NCBI GenBank assembly: GCA_030512335.1
Contig: JAULSU010000001.1
Coordinates: 8,370,001-8,434,000, forward strand
From: Immersiella caudata
Lineage: Eukaryota > Ascomycota > Sordariomycetes > Sordariales > Lasiosphaeriaceae
Direction: 5' to 3'
Length of the DNA: 64,000 nucleotides
Position 1 is the first letter of the stretch. Each line of letters starts with the position of its first letter. Positions 10,721 through 21,580 of this stretch are shown here, piece by piece. The notes beneath the pieces were generated by a model. The model worked only from the letters and a program-made list of their open reading frames with translations, ran no database searches and was not told the origin of the DNA. Position numbers and translations under genes: made by a program.

Positions 10721-10995
10721 TGCAAGGCAGGACGTTGTGCCGGATGGCGCTGGAACTGCGCGGCACACGGTCAACAGTGGTCAACGGAGAAGCCGTACCC
10801 AGCCAATACAACCCATACAGCCTATACGTGCAGCTGTCTCGGTGTCCGTTTCTTAACGGTATTATAATACTGTCCAGAGCGCGGGAACGGGACGTCGTTG
10901 GGAACACCGTACCGGAAAGTATGGCAGCGGCAGAGAGAAGGCTGGAACAGCTGAGTGAGGCGACCGTTAGGGGGGCAGAAGCCTGGGAGTAGTGA
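10712..10995 (+). pseudogene. PIF1/Helitron-type helicase C-terminal remnant
   Basis: The frame reads DVQGRTLCRMALELRGTR, then PYSLYVQLSRCP, then ILSRARERDVVGNTVPES and RRLEQLSEATV before a TAG at about 10990. This is helicase motif V/VI and the C-terminal tail of the family seen at 6975-7800. A stretch at 10712-10800 aligns with the reverse complement of 7005-7090 at roughly 70 percent identity. It begins abruptly after the coiled-coil relic with no helicase core, so it is a fragment. Confidence 0.65.
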
Positions 10996-10999
10996 AGAC

Positions 11000-12500
11000 A
11001 AAAGAGGGAGAAAAGAAGAAGAAGAAGAAAAGTCCAAGTAAATACACGACAAAAATGAAACCCCCCCTGGAACCAACGTTGGCAGCGCGGGTTGCGAATA
11101 ATTTTGTCGGCCTTTCTTATTAGCTGGCATGATCTAGGAACGCGGTTTACAGAGCATTTCCACAAGAGCACGTGATATTATCTGAAACAAAATTGACAAG
11201 TGTCTGTGGGGCTTTCTTGGGGGTGGGTTACGAGATGGGGCATAAAGACCTTTCGTTCCTTAAGGCACAGGAGAACCAAACCGCTTGTGGTTTGCCTAAA
11301 GAGCCTTGAGTAACGAAACTCGACGACTGGACAAAGTTGAAAGTGTTGAATTGCTTGTTGTAAACCCTTACTAATCCGATTGCAGCGAAGGAGTTGCTTT
11401 TTACTAGCTGACTTCTGGGCGGGTTTTAACAATGCCGGGGCTAGGGTCCCCTGATAGTATGTAATGTAGATCTTTAACAAAGGTTAAAATGAGGAACTTA
11501 GATAAGAACCAGGAAATATGATACTTGCATAACTACTAGTCTGGATCTGTATATAGTTAGGATGATAAAACGTTAAAGCTATACGATATATATTAGAAGG
11601 TGGTGTTTCCCTTTTGCTATGTTTTTTAAACTTAATCGCTAGTATCTTATATTAAATAACCAATATGGTACGAATATAGTTTCAGTTAATTACACTAGTT
11701 AGTTCCCTTATAGTAATATAGTTTAATTACTGTAAATACTTTAATATGACTAAATCACATCTTAACTTTTAATACACTCTGTTACAAATATTACCTGAAC
11801 AGGGAGGAGAGCAGTAGTAGTTAGCAGAATAACATAAACGTTAGTGTAATATAGTTAAATGGTAGTAAAGGTTTTAAAGAGGGATAATGAAAAGATTTAT
11901 CGTTAACATAAGTAAAGGTATTTACACTAAGAAGAACGCCGTTGACGGGAAAAGAGGAGGAGAAAATAGTAGAAATATAAGTAGTAACAGTATTCTTAGG
12001 CTAAGGAGATAAGAGAATTGTTACTTAAGGCTAAAAACAGTTAGTAAAATGTATAAGCTAGTACTAGCTATAACTATAGGAAGAAGAAGAGTAAAGTTAT
12101 CAGTATAAGTAATGTTACTTAAGAAGAAGGACTCTAAGAAAAGAGGAGATAATAGTAGAAAATGCAGTGAGAAAAATATCGTTAACACCTTTTTTCGACA
12201 CTTCATTAAATATATGTTTAAACTAGTATAGAGCAGCCTACATTATATAGTGTAAGCAAGCTACTAAGCGTCTAGCCTAGTGCCTTATAAGTTGCGCTTC
12301 GTTAGCTTTATTTAAATAACCTTTATTATACTAATATCATTATTAATAAAGATAAGATGGCAAGCTGGTCTTTTAAAGAGATGGGTAAGGTACCTGCTTT
12401 AGATTACTAACAGATGGCGTGGAAAGGAGAGATAGTAGAAGAACTTATTTAAACATCTTAAATTATGCCTTTAATAAATTAAGGACAGGAACCTTTTAAG
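11000..12500. repeat. AT-rich, gene-empty repeat desert
   Basis: From about 11480 to 12480 the sequence is dominated by A, T and TA steps (for example TTTAAATAACC, TATATATTAG) with many stops in every frame. Flanks are GC-richer. This is the usual look of RIP-mutated repeats in Pezizomycotina. No legible coding remnant was recognised. CCAACGTTGG at 11072 is a 10 bp perfect palindrome just after the helicase relic. Confidence 0.65.
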
Positions 12501-13039
12501 GAGTTAAAGATAGATGTACGGCCTGCTCCAGACGCTACAGGTAGGCCTGGCAAAGACAGAACGTAGTAGCGGACGTGGGTCCAATTGCTACAAGGTAGGA
12601 GGGGCAAGATGACTGAATTAAAGGCTAGCACAACTCTCGGGCAGTACACTATCAAGCAGGTCGCGGATCCAGAGGTTCCAAACGATTAGATCCCAAGTGC
12701 AAATGATGCGGCTTGAACAATGTATTGCTAGCGTGAGGAACCAAGGGGTCCCTCACTCCATCGTGGTCACGATGATGGTATCTATATGTTACGACCTCTA
12801 CCTGTCGACTGTCGGTCGGCAGGGTCGCTGGTAGGTTGGGAGGAGGGAGAGGAGTAGAACAGAGGCAAGTCCTTACAGACGGGGGGGTTGACTGGTCAAT
12901 GGGTCGTATGTCACTATAAGACAGACCAACACACTATGTGTTGATGCAGTAGGACACAATTGATTATGGTTCAATTGACGAGCGAATACTTGCGTGAGGA
13001 ACCAGAAGGATTCCTCACCACAAGGCTAACTAACCGGCT
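12501..13039. repeat. LTR-type repeat debris
   Basis: 12722-12790 (GCTAGCGTGAGGAACCAAGG onward) is nearly the reverse complement of 14130-14185. A second, weaker copy of the TGCGTGAGGAACCA block starts at 12992. No open reading frame of interest. Confidence 0.55.
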
Positions 13040-13276
13040 ATCTATACTAGTAGGAAATAGAAGTCACTTGTAACTCGATCTGTTGCTCTGTGTTTGCCAA
13101 GGGAGAGCCACCGAGCGTGTGTGCTCTGTTACCCCGCGATGCTCTGTCCAGAGCATGCCAAGACGACCGAGCATACCGTGCGAATACAGTGCTTACGTCC
13201 GTTCCGCTACAGTGGCGCCTGCGGGAGTACGTCGGCCCGACCCGGCCACAAGGGTGGCCCGCAGGTCGTCACACTA
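13040..13276 (-). repeat. LTR-like unit A
   Basis: On the minus strand it begins TGTGACGACCTGCGGG and carries GACGTACTCCCGCAGGCGCC; its far end is TACAAGTGACTTC-like. It shares ends and order with units B, C and D. Confidence 0.55.
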
Positions 13277-13523
13277 TACTACTAGAAATGACAAGTAACT
13301 TGTACCTTGCTCTGCGTGCTCACTGTGATTCTTGGAGATCAGAGAGAGCAGCGGGAGCGACTCGTTCGCGTTGCTCTCCTTGCTCTCCTTGCTCTCTTGT
13401 CTTGGCGTTGAGCTAGGAAAGCGCTCCGTGCCCCTACAGTATTCGTACTTTGCTCCGCACGGAGGCGCCTGCGGGGACACGTCGGTCCGGGCCGGCCACT
13501 AGGGCGGCCTGCAGGTCGTCACA
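13277..13523 (-). repeat. LTR-like unit B
   Basis: Head-to-tail neighbour of unit A. On the minus strand it begins TGTGACGACCTGCAGG, then GACCGACGTGTCCCCGCAGG, and ends with a GTACAAGTTACTTGTC block. It contains a CTTGCTCTC tandem near 13370-13400. Confidence 0.55.
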
Positions 13524-13896
13524 ATATTATTCAAGTATAAAGCATATTAGATAGCTGTAGTGATGTGTTTTTACATTTACATCACGCTGTATATTAAGCA
13601 GTTGAAGTGAAGAATGTAAGTAGTTAAAACCGCTGGAAAAGATAACACTTGTAACAAAATTAAGAGGTTAAAAGCGTAGTACTAGGACTAATAGCATAGT
13701 AATAAATACCTTTTCAGTAATGTATTTAAATTGATCACTTTTACTTACGTGACCTCGTAACACATAGCTACACCTCAGTAGCTAAAACTCTCTTTTATAT
13801 AGCAGTGATTAGACTGCAAAAGAATTTGATTCTAATTCTAAAGCATATTATCAAAGATAAAACATGTTAGCAAATAAAGTATGTTAGGAAATAAAG
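13524..13896. repeat. AT-rich spacer between inverted LTR-like units
   Basis: AT-rich sequence with AAGCATATTA and AAACATGTTA blocks, stops in all frames; no gene seen. Confidence 0.5.
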
Positions 13897-14218
13897 GTGT
13901 GACGACCTGCAGGTTATCCTGTGGCCAGGACAGACCGACGTGTCCCCGCAGATGTCACAGTGTGAAAAAGAGTGCGTGTGCTGTGGCCCGCACGGAGTGC
14001 TCGCCGTGATCTCTAGCTTGGTGACAGAGCAGGCAGAACAAAGCGCTCTCCCTGATCTGCTTGCTCGCTCCAGAGCTGACAGAACACACAGAGCAAGGTA
14101 CAAAGGTACTAGTAAGTAGCAGTAGTATAGATACCGCCGCCACAGCTGCGATGGAGTAAGGGACCCCTTGGTTCCTCACGCTAGCAATATATTGTTCTTG
14201 AGTATCACTCAGTGAGAC
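13897..14218 (+). repeat. LTR-like unit C, inverted relative to A and B
   Basis: Begins TGTGACGACCTGCAGG, then GACCGACGTGTCCCCGCAG, and ends after the TTGGTTCCTCACGCTAGCAA block, directly against unit D. Confidence 0.55.
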
Positions 14219-14310
14219 TGTGACGACCTGCAGGTCGACCACCTGGTCGGCCCGGACCGACGTGTCCCCGTATGCGCCTCCATGTGCAGGAACGTACAAA
14301 CACTATAAGC
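14219..14310 (+). repeat. LTR-like unit D (truncated)
   Basis: Same TGTGACGACCTGCAGG start and GACCGACGTGTCCCC core, then unrelated sequence from about 14300. Confidence 0.55.
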
Positions 14311-14334
14311 AGTGGGTGACTACTTGACACGATG

Positions 14335-14560
14335 ACTTACACCACCACCACACTTCTCTTCACCTCACTCTTTTCACTCACGATGCTTCGCAGGACGAGC
14401 TGCAACGTCTGATTACATTCACACACTAAGGCCCAGTCCCACCCCCTATGCGATAATTTGGTGCAGATAGGTAGGTAGTCGTTCATTCAATACAAATCCT
14501 TGAGCTTAAAATCCGAGCCTCTCTGTGATGTGTCGCAGTGTCGTGGGACCTCATCCTTGG
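14335..14560. repeat. Direct repeat, left copy
   Basis: Shares with 16061-16280, in the same order, CTTACACCACCAC, ATGCTTCGCAGGA, AAGGCCCA, ACCCCCTA and a GAGCTTAAAATC-like block ending in TCTCTCTG. About 70 percent identity by eye. Confidence 0.6.
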
Positions 14561-15184
14561 CAAGCCCCCTATTTCCGAGGGCTCACAGGTAGGAACCGCG
14601 TGTCGTATGGTGTAATGTGATGCAATAAGTGCTGTGGCAACTAATTCGGCGTTTGCCATTTCGCTTTTGCCTACTTTTGCGTCGTCTTCAAACACCTTTG
14701 GCGACGGAGGGAGGCATCCAACCCCCCCCCCTTCGCTGTCGCTGTCGCGGGTTACGCGCACTAGAGATGTCGATATGACTCAATTTCATGCTTTCCATCC
14801 GAGCTCAGGGACCCCAGAGGCGTCTCGATCGATCGAGATCCCCGCACCGAGTGTCACGCTACCGGCGTCAACCATCCCGCAAGGCCGGCAGACGATATTG
14901 ACAGGTCCGGACAAGCGGGGAACCGACATATCGAGCTGCATTTCAGTCTACAAACTGCCACTATGTCTGGCTTCCTTTTAGCAACGAAGACATTTTTCAG
15001 AGTCAGAGTTAGTATCATACCCCCGCTTTTCACGATAAGGGGTATCGGACGTCCGTGATGCTCGGTGTCAGGGGGCCAGGTCATTTCTGATCTGGGTCAC
15101 GGCTACCCCTTTCCAGCAGTCCATCCCATAGACTGACAACTCTGAGTCCCAAGAGTCATTGAGGCGGTCATACAGTCTCTAGGG
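14561..15184. other. No supported gene
   Basis: Nothing recognised apart from a C10 run near 14722. Confidence 0.5.
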
Positions 15185-15192
15185 GCATAAAT
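15185..15192 (+). promoter_or_regulatory. TATA-like box before the secreted-protein relic
   Basis: CATAAATAG in a GC-rich context, followed by a pyrimidine-rich leader with an 18-C run (15262-15279). Confidence 0.4.
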
Positions 15193-15414
15193 AGCCGGCT
15201 CTTGCTCCTCCTTCCCGTCGCAGTTCTCTCAGCCATCATCGGCATCCTCTCCCCTCAGCCTCCCCCCCCCCCCCCCCCCAGCCTATCACATACAACGAGA
15301 GAGACAACAACAGGAGATACGACTTTCCCGTGCACACAAACCACCTTCCATTCTCGGTCTCACATAATCAGCATCACACCGACCACCTCGCTCACCCTAC
15401 CTCCCTCAGCCTCA

Positions 15415-15883
15415 CCTAGTCCCGCCCAAGATTAACGTATCCAAATGGACAGCCTCCTCCATTCCTGTGCCCAAAATTGATGACTCTGCGTTCCAAAAAC
15501 TTGCCGAAGGGACAGAGAGCACGCTAGATTTTGAGTAGATCGACCCCGAAAAGCACTCCAAGGGCAACAGAATATTGGGGCGGGGGTGGAGGGGCACATA
15601 CAAAGTCAAATTCTACGCAGGGACCACTGGGGGTTATATCGCCGCGAAGATATACATCGTGGACCCCGCTGACCCGGACCCGGACAACTACGTTGCGAGC
15701 TCGAACGCAAGTAGGGTGGATTGGGATAATCGTGCGGGATATTACGTCGCTACCTGGAACAGGAATGAGTGTTACAAACGGGGAACGTTCAACTTCCAAG
15801 CCAGCATATTGATCCACACTAGTGACGGAATTGGGAAAGCCTCCGGCGGCATCGCCTGTCCGAACAACGTGCGCGTCTGTTAG
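15415..15883 (+). pseudogene. Broken small secreted-protein-like gene
   Basis: One frame reads from about 15422 to the stop at 15881-15883. It holds NVSKWTASSIPVPKIDD, FQKLAEGTESTLDFE, an in-frame TAG at 15536-15538, then a coherent 115-residue tail with YKVKFYAGTTGGY, ATWNRNECYKRGTFN and a final CPNNVRVC. The tail has three Cys, no membrane helix and looks extracellular. TAG would come from CAG by one C-to-T change. An upstream Ser/Thr/Pro-rich stretch in another frame (to 15420) could be the remains of a signal peptide, which requires a one-base shift and a lost ATG. A TAG-ending intron (15437-15538) would remove the stop, but also the coding-like block before it. The family is unknown to me. 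Confidence 0.4.
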
Positions 15884-16060
15884 GGCAGTATCGTTCGCCC
15901 TTGGATGGTACCCCGAGGGTCTAATCAATGGTGTTCACACCGGTATGTTGACATCTTACACTGCTACTTACACCCAAAGACTGACCAGGGTACGCCGAGA
16001 GCGCCCTCAAGGAAGGAGTGACTCGGAGGTATACGGCAACATGGGGGAAACGGGGCCGGG

Positions 16061-16280
16061 GGGCCCAGTTACACCACCACTGCACTTCACCTCCAAGCCT
16101 CATGTTCACCACGCTTCGCAGGATGAGCTAGAACATTAACAATTGACGCGTCAAGGCCCATTCACACACCCCCTACGCGGTGATTTAGGGTAGTCTTTTG
16201 TTTAAAAAAAATTGTTGAGTTCAAAATCGGGGTCTCTCTGCTATATTTCGGCACTGTCATGAGCCCTCAGACTTCACAAG
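16061..16280. repeat. Direct repeat, right copy
   Basis: Partner of 14335-14560; the two copies lie 1.7 kb apart in the same orientation and flank the secreted-protein relic. Confidence 0.6.
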
Positions 16281-16316
16281 TACCCTCAATTCCTTGACGC
16301 CCGCGGCAATGGCAAC

Positions 16317-17088
16317 CTAAAGCTTCTCAAAGGCCTCAACCACCGCCTTAGCCGTCGACGTCGCACTCGCCGGATTCTGCCCCGTCACCAACCGTCCATC
16401 CACAACATGGAAATCATCCCATACCCCCTTCGACCTCGTATCTATTGCTCAACAAGTCAGCTCAGTCCCTAAATCTCACTCAAAGATACTCACACTTCGC
16501 CCCCATCGCCTCCGCTGTTTCCTCCACCAACGGCGTCTTCCAGCTCTTCAACTCATCCTGAATATTCATCACCGTCTCTGCCTCAGTAGTGAAACCCGTA
16601 ATTGTCTTCCCCTTGATCAGCGGCTCTCCCGTCGTAGGATCAATGAGATCATGAAACACCGCCGGTCCATGGCAAACACTCGATACGATCCCACCATTTT
16701 CCCACACCGTCGCCGCAATCTTCTTGAGGTCGTATGCAGTGGGGTAGTCAATCAGGGCAGCGTGACCAGCTGATGCGAAGAAGACGCCGTAGAGGTTCCC
16801 GTCGATGGTGGAGGCCTTGGGGCGGTTATCGAGGGCCTTGCGGAAGGGAGAGGAGGTGTCGTCCCAGATGGCGCGGTCTTCGCCGGAGAGGAAGTCGGGA
16901 GTGAGGGAGAGCCAGTCAGGGGTGTAGGTGCCTTTTTCGGAGGTGATGTCGACTTGGAAGCCGGCGGCGGTGAGGGCCTTGTAGGGGTGGAGGACCTCGC
17001 TGACAAAGGCGCCGGTGGTGTGTGTGCCCTCGAAGAGGGGGGCGTGGGCAGAGGTGACGGTGATGATGGCGCGGCGTGGGGGAGACAT
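16317..17088 (-). CDS. DJ-1/PfpI family protein, Hsp31-like
   Basis: Class I glutamine-amidotransferase-like fold of the DJ-1/PfpI superfamily; the Hsp31 branch acts as a methylglyoxal-removing enzyme and stress chaperone in the cytosol. Two exons (17088-16494 and 16441-16317) joined across a 52 bp intron with a perfect GTGAGT donor and TAG acceptor give 239 residues, close to yeast Hsp31 (237). The nucleophile elbow is SSVCHGPAVF with Cys139 and His140; an acidic residue, Glu20, lies in the APLFEGTHTTG block. Start at 17088 (MSPPRRA) fits the family; an upstream in-frame ATG at 17211 would add an unlikely 41-residue leader. A TATAAAAG box lies about 130 bp upstream. Assignment is firm; the exact reaction is inferred. 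Confidence 0.88.
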
Positions 17089-17218
17089 TGTCAAGAGTTG
17101 CTGAGGTTGGTGGTTTGGATGGGAACTTGGCTGGAGTGTTGAATAGCTGGTCGGGTTTTGGATTGCACAGTGGACTGTCGTGATGAGATTCTCTTCAAAT
17201 CCCGGTGACACGAGGAGA

Positions 17219-17227
17219 CTTTTATAC
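17219..17227 (-). promoter_or_regulatory. TATA box of the DJ-1/Hsp31-like gene
   Basis: Minus strand reads GTATAAAAG about 130 bp before the chosen start codon. Confidence 0.5.
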
Positions 17228-18590
17228 TCTGAAGCTCCTGTTGGGGGGCACGCCCAAGAGCTTGGCTACTGGCCGCATTGCGACAAGCAGTGTCATTCCT
17301 TCCATCTTTCCTTGACTGCAGCGTTGACTTTTGTCGAAGATCTCGATCCTCACGGACTGCAGAGAGAAGGGCCCGGTGCTTTTGAGACAAGCGGTGCAGC
17401 TGCTATTCCAAAGGCATGCAGGATGCAGCCCGATCCGGTCTCGGATTATTGAATGATTGGTCTCTGATTGTTAATCTGTTAGTGCTTGGCGATTTCGCCA
17501 CACCTTTGAGGTTAATCCGCAGTGACGAATCCGATTGAGCGACGATCGTCTTCCAACGTCCAAAAAAGGGAGCCAAAGATGGATAGCCCTGGGGGTAATG
17601 CTTGATAACTGACCTGTGCCGTTGTCCAAAGTCGATGTTGATCCCTCGGAACATCTACCCGACTCGTTGCTTACTGATGGATTGTTTTTTATTAGTTGAC
17701 TTGGCCCCTGACTCAGCCAAAAAGAACAGGAGCCGGGCCGTTGCAACCAGGCCACTCAATTCGCGCGTCGGAGTCTTCAATCGCTCGACATCGACGCTGA
17801 GGGGAATGCCATGTTGCAAGTCAGAGTAGAGGAGGCGTAACCCCGCAGCCCCTGACTCAGCTTAGCAAGGCTGTGGGTGGTTCGTACGACCGCCAAGGCG
17901 CAGAGGAGGTCGCTCGAAGCCTAAACTCGGATATCGCACTCGTGCCTGACAACTGCCATGTTCCGTTTGACGGACAACAGATGCCGGTCTGCGCCGGGCG
18001 TATTATCTGGTATACAGCGCTCTGGGCGGCGTTCGAGCTGACGTCCAAGGACCTGCAGCAAGTCTCGCGGGGGAGTGGTCTTTTTGGTGGCGCAGATGGA
18101 ATTCTGAGGGAGATCGTAGACGGGCGCCAACCGAGGCGCGTGTGGTGTCTAGAGGAGGAGAAGGGAGGGCGTGGAAAGACGTTGCAAATCCTTATTGGCG
18201 GGGAAAACTTCTATCTGGAGAAGGTGTGCTTTGATCTGAACAAAAGCCCGTTTGAAGGGGTGGGAGAATGGCTTTGTGTATTCGCTATGTTTCGCGCTCT
18301 CTCGCGCGGGGTAATTAGCTCAACAAGCGGATTGCTAGGTTGCTCCTTCCGGACCTCATTGTATCGACTAGTTTGACTGGGCATCTCCCAGATGGCACCG
18401 GACCGACTCGGTGAGGATAAGCTTTCTGCCAGCATGCCACCACTTATCGATAGCTTCGGGACCGAGAAGGCTGTTTTTTGACGCGTCTAAATGCAGTTTT
18501 AGCCCGAACGTTTCGGGTCATAGACCAATTAGCACTGTAGCAGCTCCCATTCCGGCCACCCTCCAACACTCCAAAGGCCAAAATCAACCG
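17228..18590 (+). other. Doubtful ORF region
   Basis: A 167-codon frame at 17873-18376 (GTG at its head) holds mixed but undistinguished sequence such as RIIWYTALWAAFEL. A preceding frame ends in a TAA that only an impossibly short intron (24-29 nt) could remove. No domain was recognised; a decayed gene is possible. Confidence 0.2.
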
Positions 18591-18730
18591 CTGCGACAAT
18601 GATTCCCGCCATCGAGGCTGGGTTGGCTGCCTATCGCCTCGCCAATTTCGAAATCCAGCCACCCACCAGCTAACCGAAACACAAGTCCGAGTTCACCCAA
18701 GAAGCGCTACTCCAGCTCCATCACACCAAG

Positions 18731-19351
18731 ATGGGAGGAACCCATCGCCTCTGCATTCACGTTTTTGAAAACACCCACGATGCCAGCCCTCTCCTGCCAA
18801 GCGACGGTAGTCTGCCACTCGACAGAGAGTTTCAAAGGATGCTTGAACTCTCCGAGTACCTCAACAGAAAGGCTCCCGTATATTTTCTCGAGGCATTTTC
18901 TACGAGACTTGTCACCATAATAATGGAGAACTACATCTACCGCGGCTGGTTCCGACCGTACCGCACCGAACTGAACAACTGCCATCTGCCTTGGCTGTGC
19001 AAGTTCTTTAAGCTGAGGGGGCTTCGGTGGCCCCTTACTGAGCCGTCGGAGATAATTGACCAGTTTGTTAGATTCAATGGAGCGTTTTGTGAACATATCG
19101 TGGCTAGAGATGAAGGAAGGCCAGAGTCCGATTCAGTGTCAAATCCGCTGCAAGTGAGAATGACAAGGGGCAACCATCTGCCCCGTACTTCCTCAAACCG
19201 ATCTTCAGAGCCCTTCTCATCATCTGCTGCTGCGAGGACTACAGCGGCGAAAATTCGAAGACAGTGGGGCGATTTCCTGTCTACCTCGTTCGGACAGGCA
19301 TCGAAGATGGGCTCTCCTCTCCCGTCTCATTTGACTCAATTTCTGGGCTAA
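18731..19351 (+). CDS. Hypothetical protein (weak)
   Basis: A 206-codon frame that also stays open upstream (EFTQEALLQLHHTK just before the ATG), so the true start may lie on an earlier exon. It has an ordered first two thirds (EYLNRKAPVYFLEAFSTRL, MENYIYRGWFRPYR) and a Ser/Arg-rich tail. No family recognised. An overlapping 129-codon frame on the minus strand is the alternative; amino-acid composition favours the plus strand. Confidence 0.35.
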   Translation: MGGTHRLCIHVFENTHDASPLLPSDGSLPLDREFQRMLELSEYLNRKAPVYFLEAFSTRLVTIIMENYIYRGWFRPYRTELNNCHLPWLCKFFKLRGLRWPLTEPSEIIDQFVRFNGAFCEHIVARDEGRPESDSVSNPLQVRMTRGNHLPRTSSNRSSEPFSSSAAARTTAAKIRRQWGDFLSTSFGQASKMGSPLPSHLTQFLG

Positions 19352-20134
19352 CCGAGGAGTGCGCTTCCAGGAAGGATGTAGTGAAACGACTCTTGAGACT
19401 GCCGTCGAGTTTGTTATGGCCCTGGAGGCCCGCGAAATCTCGATGTTTGGCGTTCGACCAAACCCAGTTGAAGGTGCGAGGGTCCAAAGGTTTGGGATAG
19501 AGAAGGATCTATCGCCTACACCGAGCTCGGGATGGGTGAGTGAAAAAAAAGCGGCGAAGTGGGGTTGGTGCGGCGGGGGAAAGAACTACGATGCGGATGT
19601 TGCTGTGCGCAACGAACAGAGGGAAGTTCGGTGGTTCCGTGAATGGCAAGCTGAGAACGGAAAAGGTAACGACTAGATACGACGGCTCTGGCAGAAGAAA
19701 GGGTACCCTTCGCCCGTGCGGCAGGTGTTATTAAAATGTGAAGAGTCCTCGCTTGACATTGATTAGGCTTCTTTTGGTATTTTTGAGGCTTTCCAGGAGT
19801 CTGGTTCAGGGTCTGGTTTGTTGAGCGGCCGCGGATGCCGAAACCCCGAGGAGACCCAAAGTACGAGGTTGACCCGCAGCCCCTCATCAATCACGCAACG
19901 CGCCTCAATCGGTAATCCGGACGCTCACATTGATTCCGGTTATTGGTGCTTAAATGTGGAGGGCCATGCAAGGAGACGCCAACCCCCACCATCACATGCA
20001 GGACAAAAGTCCTCAACAAACACCATTCAACGTCGACCCTTCCAAAATACAGAGCGTCATTCGTTCGCATCTCTCGCCCCCTTTCGAGGCCTGGCTTGGA
20101 TACCTAGGCGCGACACAGACGTGACAGTTCGAGG
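19352..20134. other. No supported gene
   Basis: Intergenic sequence upstream of biotin synthase; nothing recognised. Confidence 0.5.
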
Positions 20135-21384
20135 ATGTCCGCGCCTAGAGCTCTTCGGTGCGCAGTCCCGAGTGCGCTGCGGGGCCGGGCTCCGATTGCA
20201 CAGAAGGGCGCGATTTCCCGCAGATACTCCTCAGCAGCCGTTGCGTCATCGAACGCTCCCGGTCCGACTCAAACCACCGAACTCAACGACGTCGAAGCCC
20301 GAGAATGGGTAGCCAATGTCCTCCAAAAGGCAGTCCAGGCTACCACCCCCCGCACCGACTGGACCCGAAAGGAAATCAGCGCCATCTACCACCAACCCCT
20401 CCTCGACCTCTCCTACCAAGCAGTATGTCCTCCCCTTCCTTCGCCCCCATTTCCTTTCCCGCCACCACTAACTGACGTTTCTAGGCCACCCTCCACCGAC
20501 GCTTCCACGCCCCCTCCTCGGTCCAACTCTGCACCCTCATGAACATCAAAACTGGCGGCTGCACCGAAGACTGCTCTTACTGCGCCCAATCGACCCGCTA
20601 CCAATCCGGCACCGGCATCACCCCCAAGCGCGTCGAATCTGTCGAATCCGTCCTCGCCGCGGCGCGTATCGCCAAAACTAACGGTAGCACGCGCTTCTGC
20701 ATGGGCGCTGCGTGGCGCGATATGCGCGGGCGGAAGAACAGTCTTAAAAACATCAAAGAGATGGTATCGGGGGTGAGAGAAATGGGCATGGAAGTATGCG
20801 TCACACTGGGAATGGTTGATGCGCAGCAGGCGAAGGAATTAGCAGAGGCGGGGTTGACGGCTTATAACCACAATTTGGATACGAGTCGCGAGTTTTATCC
20901 CAGCGTGATATCGACTAGAACGTACGATGAGCGACTGGCGACCCTGGATAATGTGCGGAATGCGGGTATCAACGTCTGTTCTGGTGGGATTCTGGGATTG
21001 GGAGAAACAGACGACGACCGAGTCGGCCTGCTGCATACCGCCGCCACGCTCCCGTCTCACCCCGAAAGCTTTCCCGTGAACGCGCTGGTACCCATCAAGG
21101 GCACACCCTTGGGGGATAGGAAGAAGATCGAATTCACTAGTGTGCTAAGGACGATCGCGACGGCGAGGATAGTGATGCCGGGGACGATCATTAGGATTGC
21201 GGCGGGGAGGAAGACGATGGCGGAGGAGCAGCAGGCGTTGTGCTTCATGGCGGGGGCGAATGCGATATTCACGGGGGAGAAGATGTTGACAACTGAGTGT
21301 AATGGGTGGGAGGAGGATGGGGAGATGTTTGGAAGATGGGGGTTGGTGCCTATGAAGAGTTTTGAAAGGGAAGGAGTGAAATGA
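20135..21384 (+). CDS. BIO2: Biotin synthase, mitochondrial
   Basis: Radical-SAM enzyme that inserts sulfur into dethiobiotin, the last step of biotin synthesis, in mitochondria. Two exons (20135-20422, 20485-21384) with a 62 bp intron give 395 residues. The N-terminus is Arg/Ala/Ser-rich without acidic residues for about 45 residues, as expected of a mitochondrial presequence. The 4Fe-4S motif CTEDCSYC places Cys122, Cys126 and Cys129. Further family blocks are RFCMGAAWR, EVCVTLGM, YNHNLDTSREFYP, NVCSGGILGLGE and the late IRIAAGRKTM, supplying the Cys and Arg ligands of the 2Fe-2S cluster. Yeast Bio2 is 375 residues. No bioDA-type gene lies next to it; the neighbour is a dead P450. Confidence 0.95.
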
Positions 21385-21580
21385 GTCTTTGTTGTTGATG
21401 GAGGCTTTGCTTTCTTGTATTAGTCCATTGGTCTGAGGTCCTGATTTGGACTAGGGAATGGTGTTATCCATGTTCGGGACTGGGAAGCGGGGGCCAACCT
21501 CTAGCTTCGTTCCACCACCATTTGCACAGCCACGCAATACCTATCTTCTGGCTTCTCTTCTGTCTATTCATCTCGTCACT

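Noticed and set aside
17821..17875. Intron joining an upstream frame to the 17873 ORF
   Set aside because: The only GT-AG pairs leave introns of 24-29 nt, too short for these fungi.
20135..21384. Biotin gene cluster
   Set aside because: Biotin synthase is present but neither neighbour is a bioDA/BIO3/BIO4-type gene.
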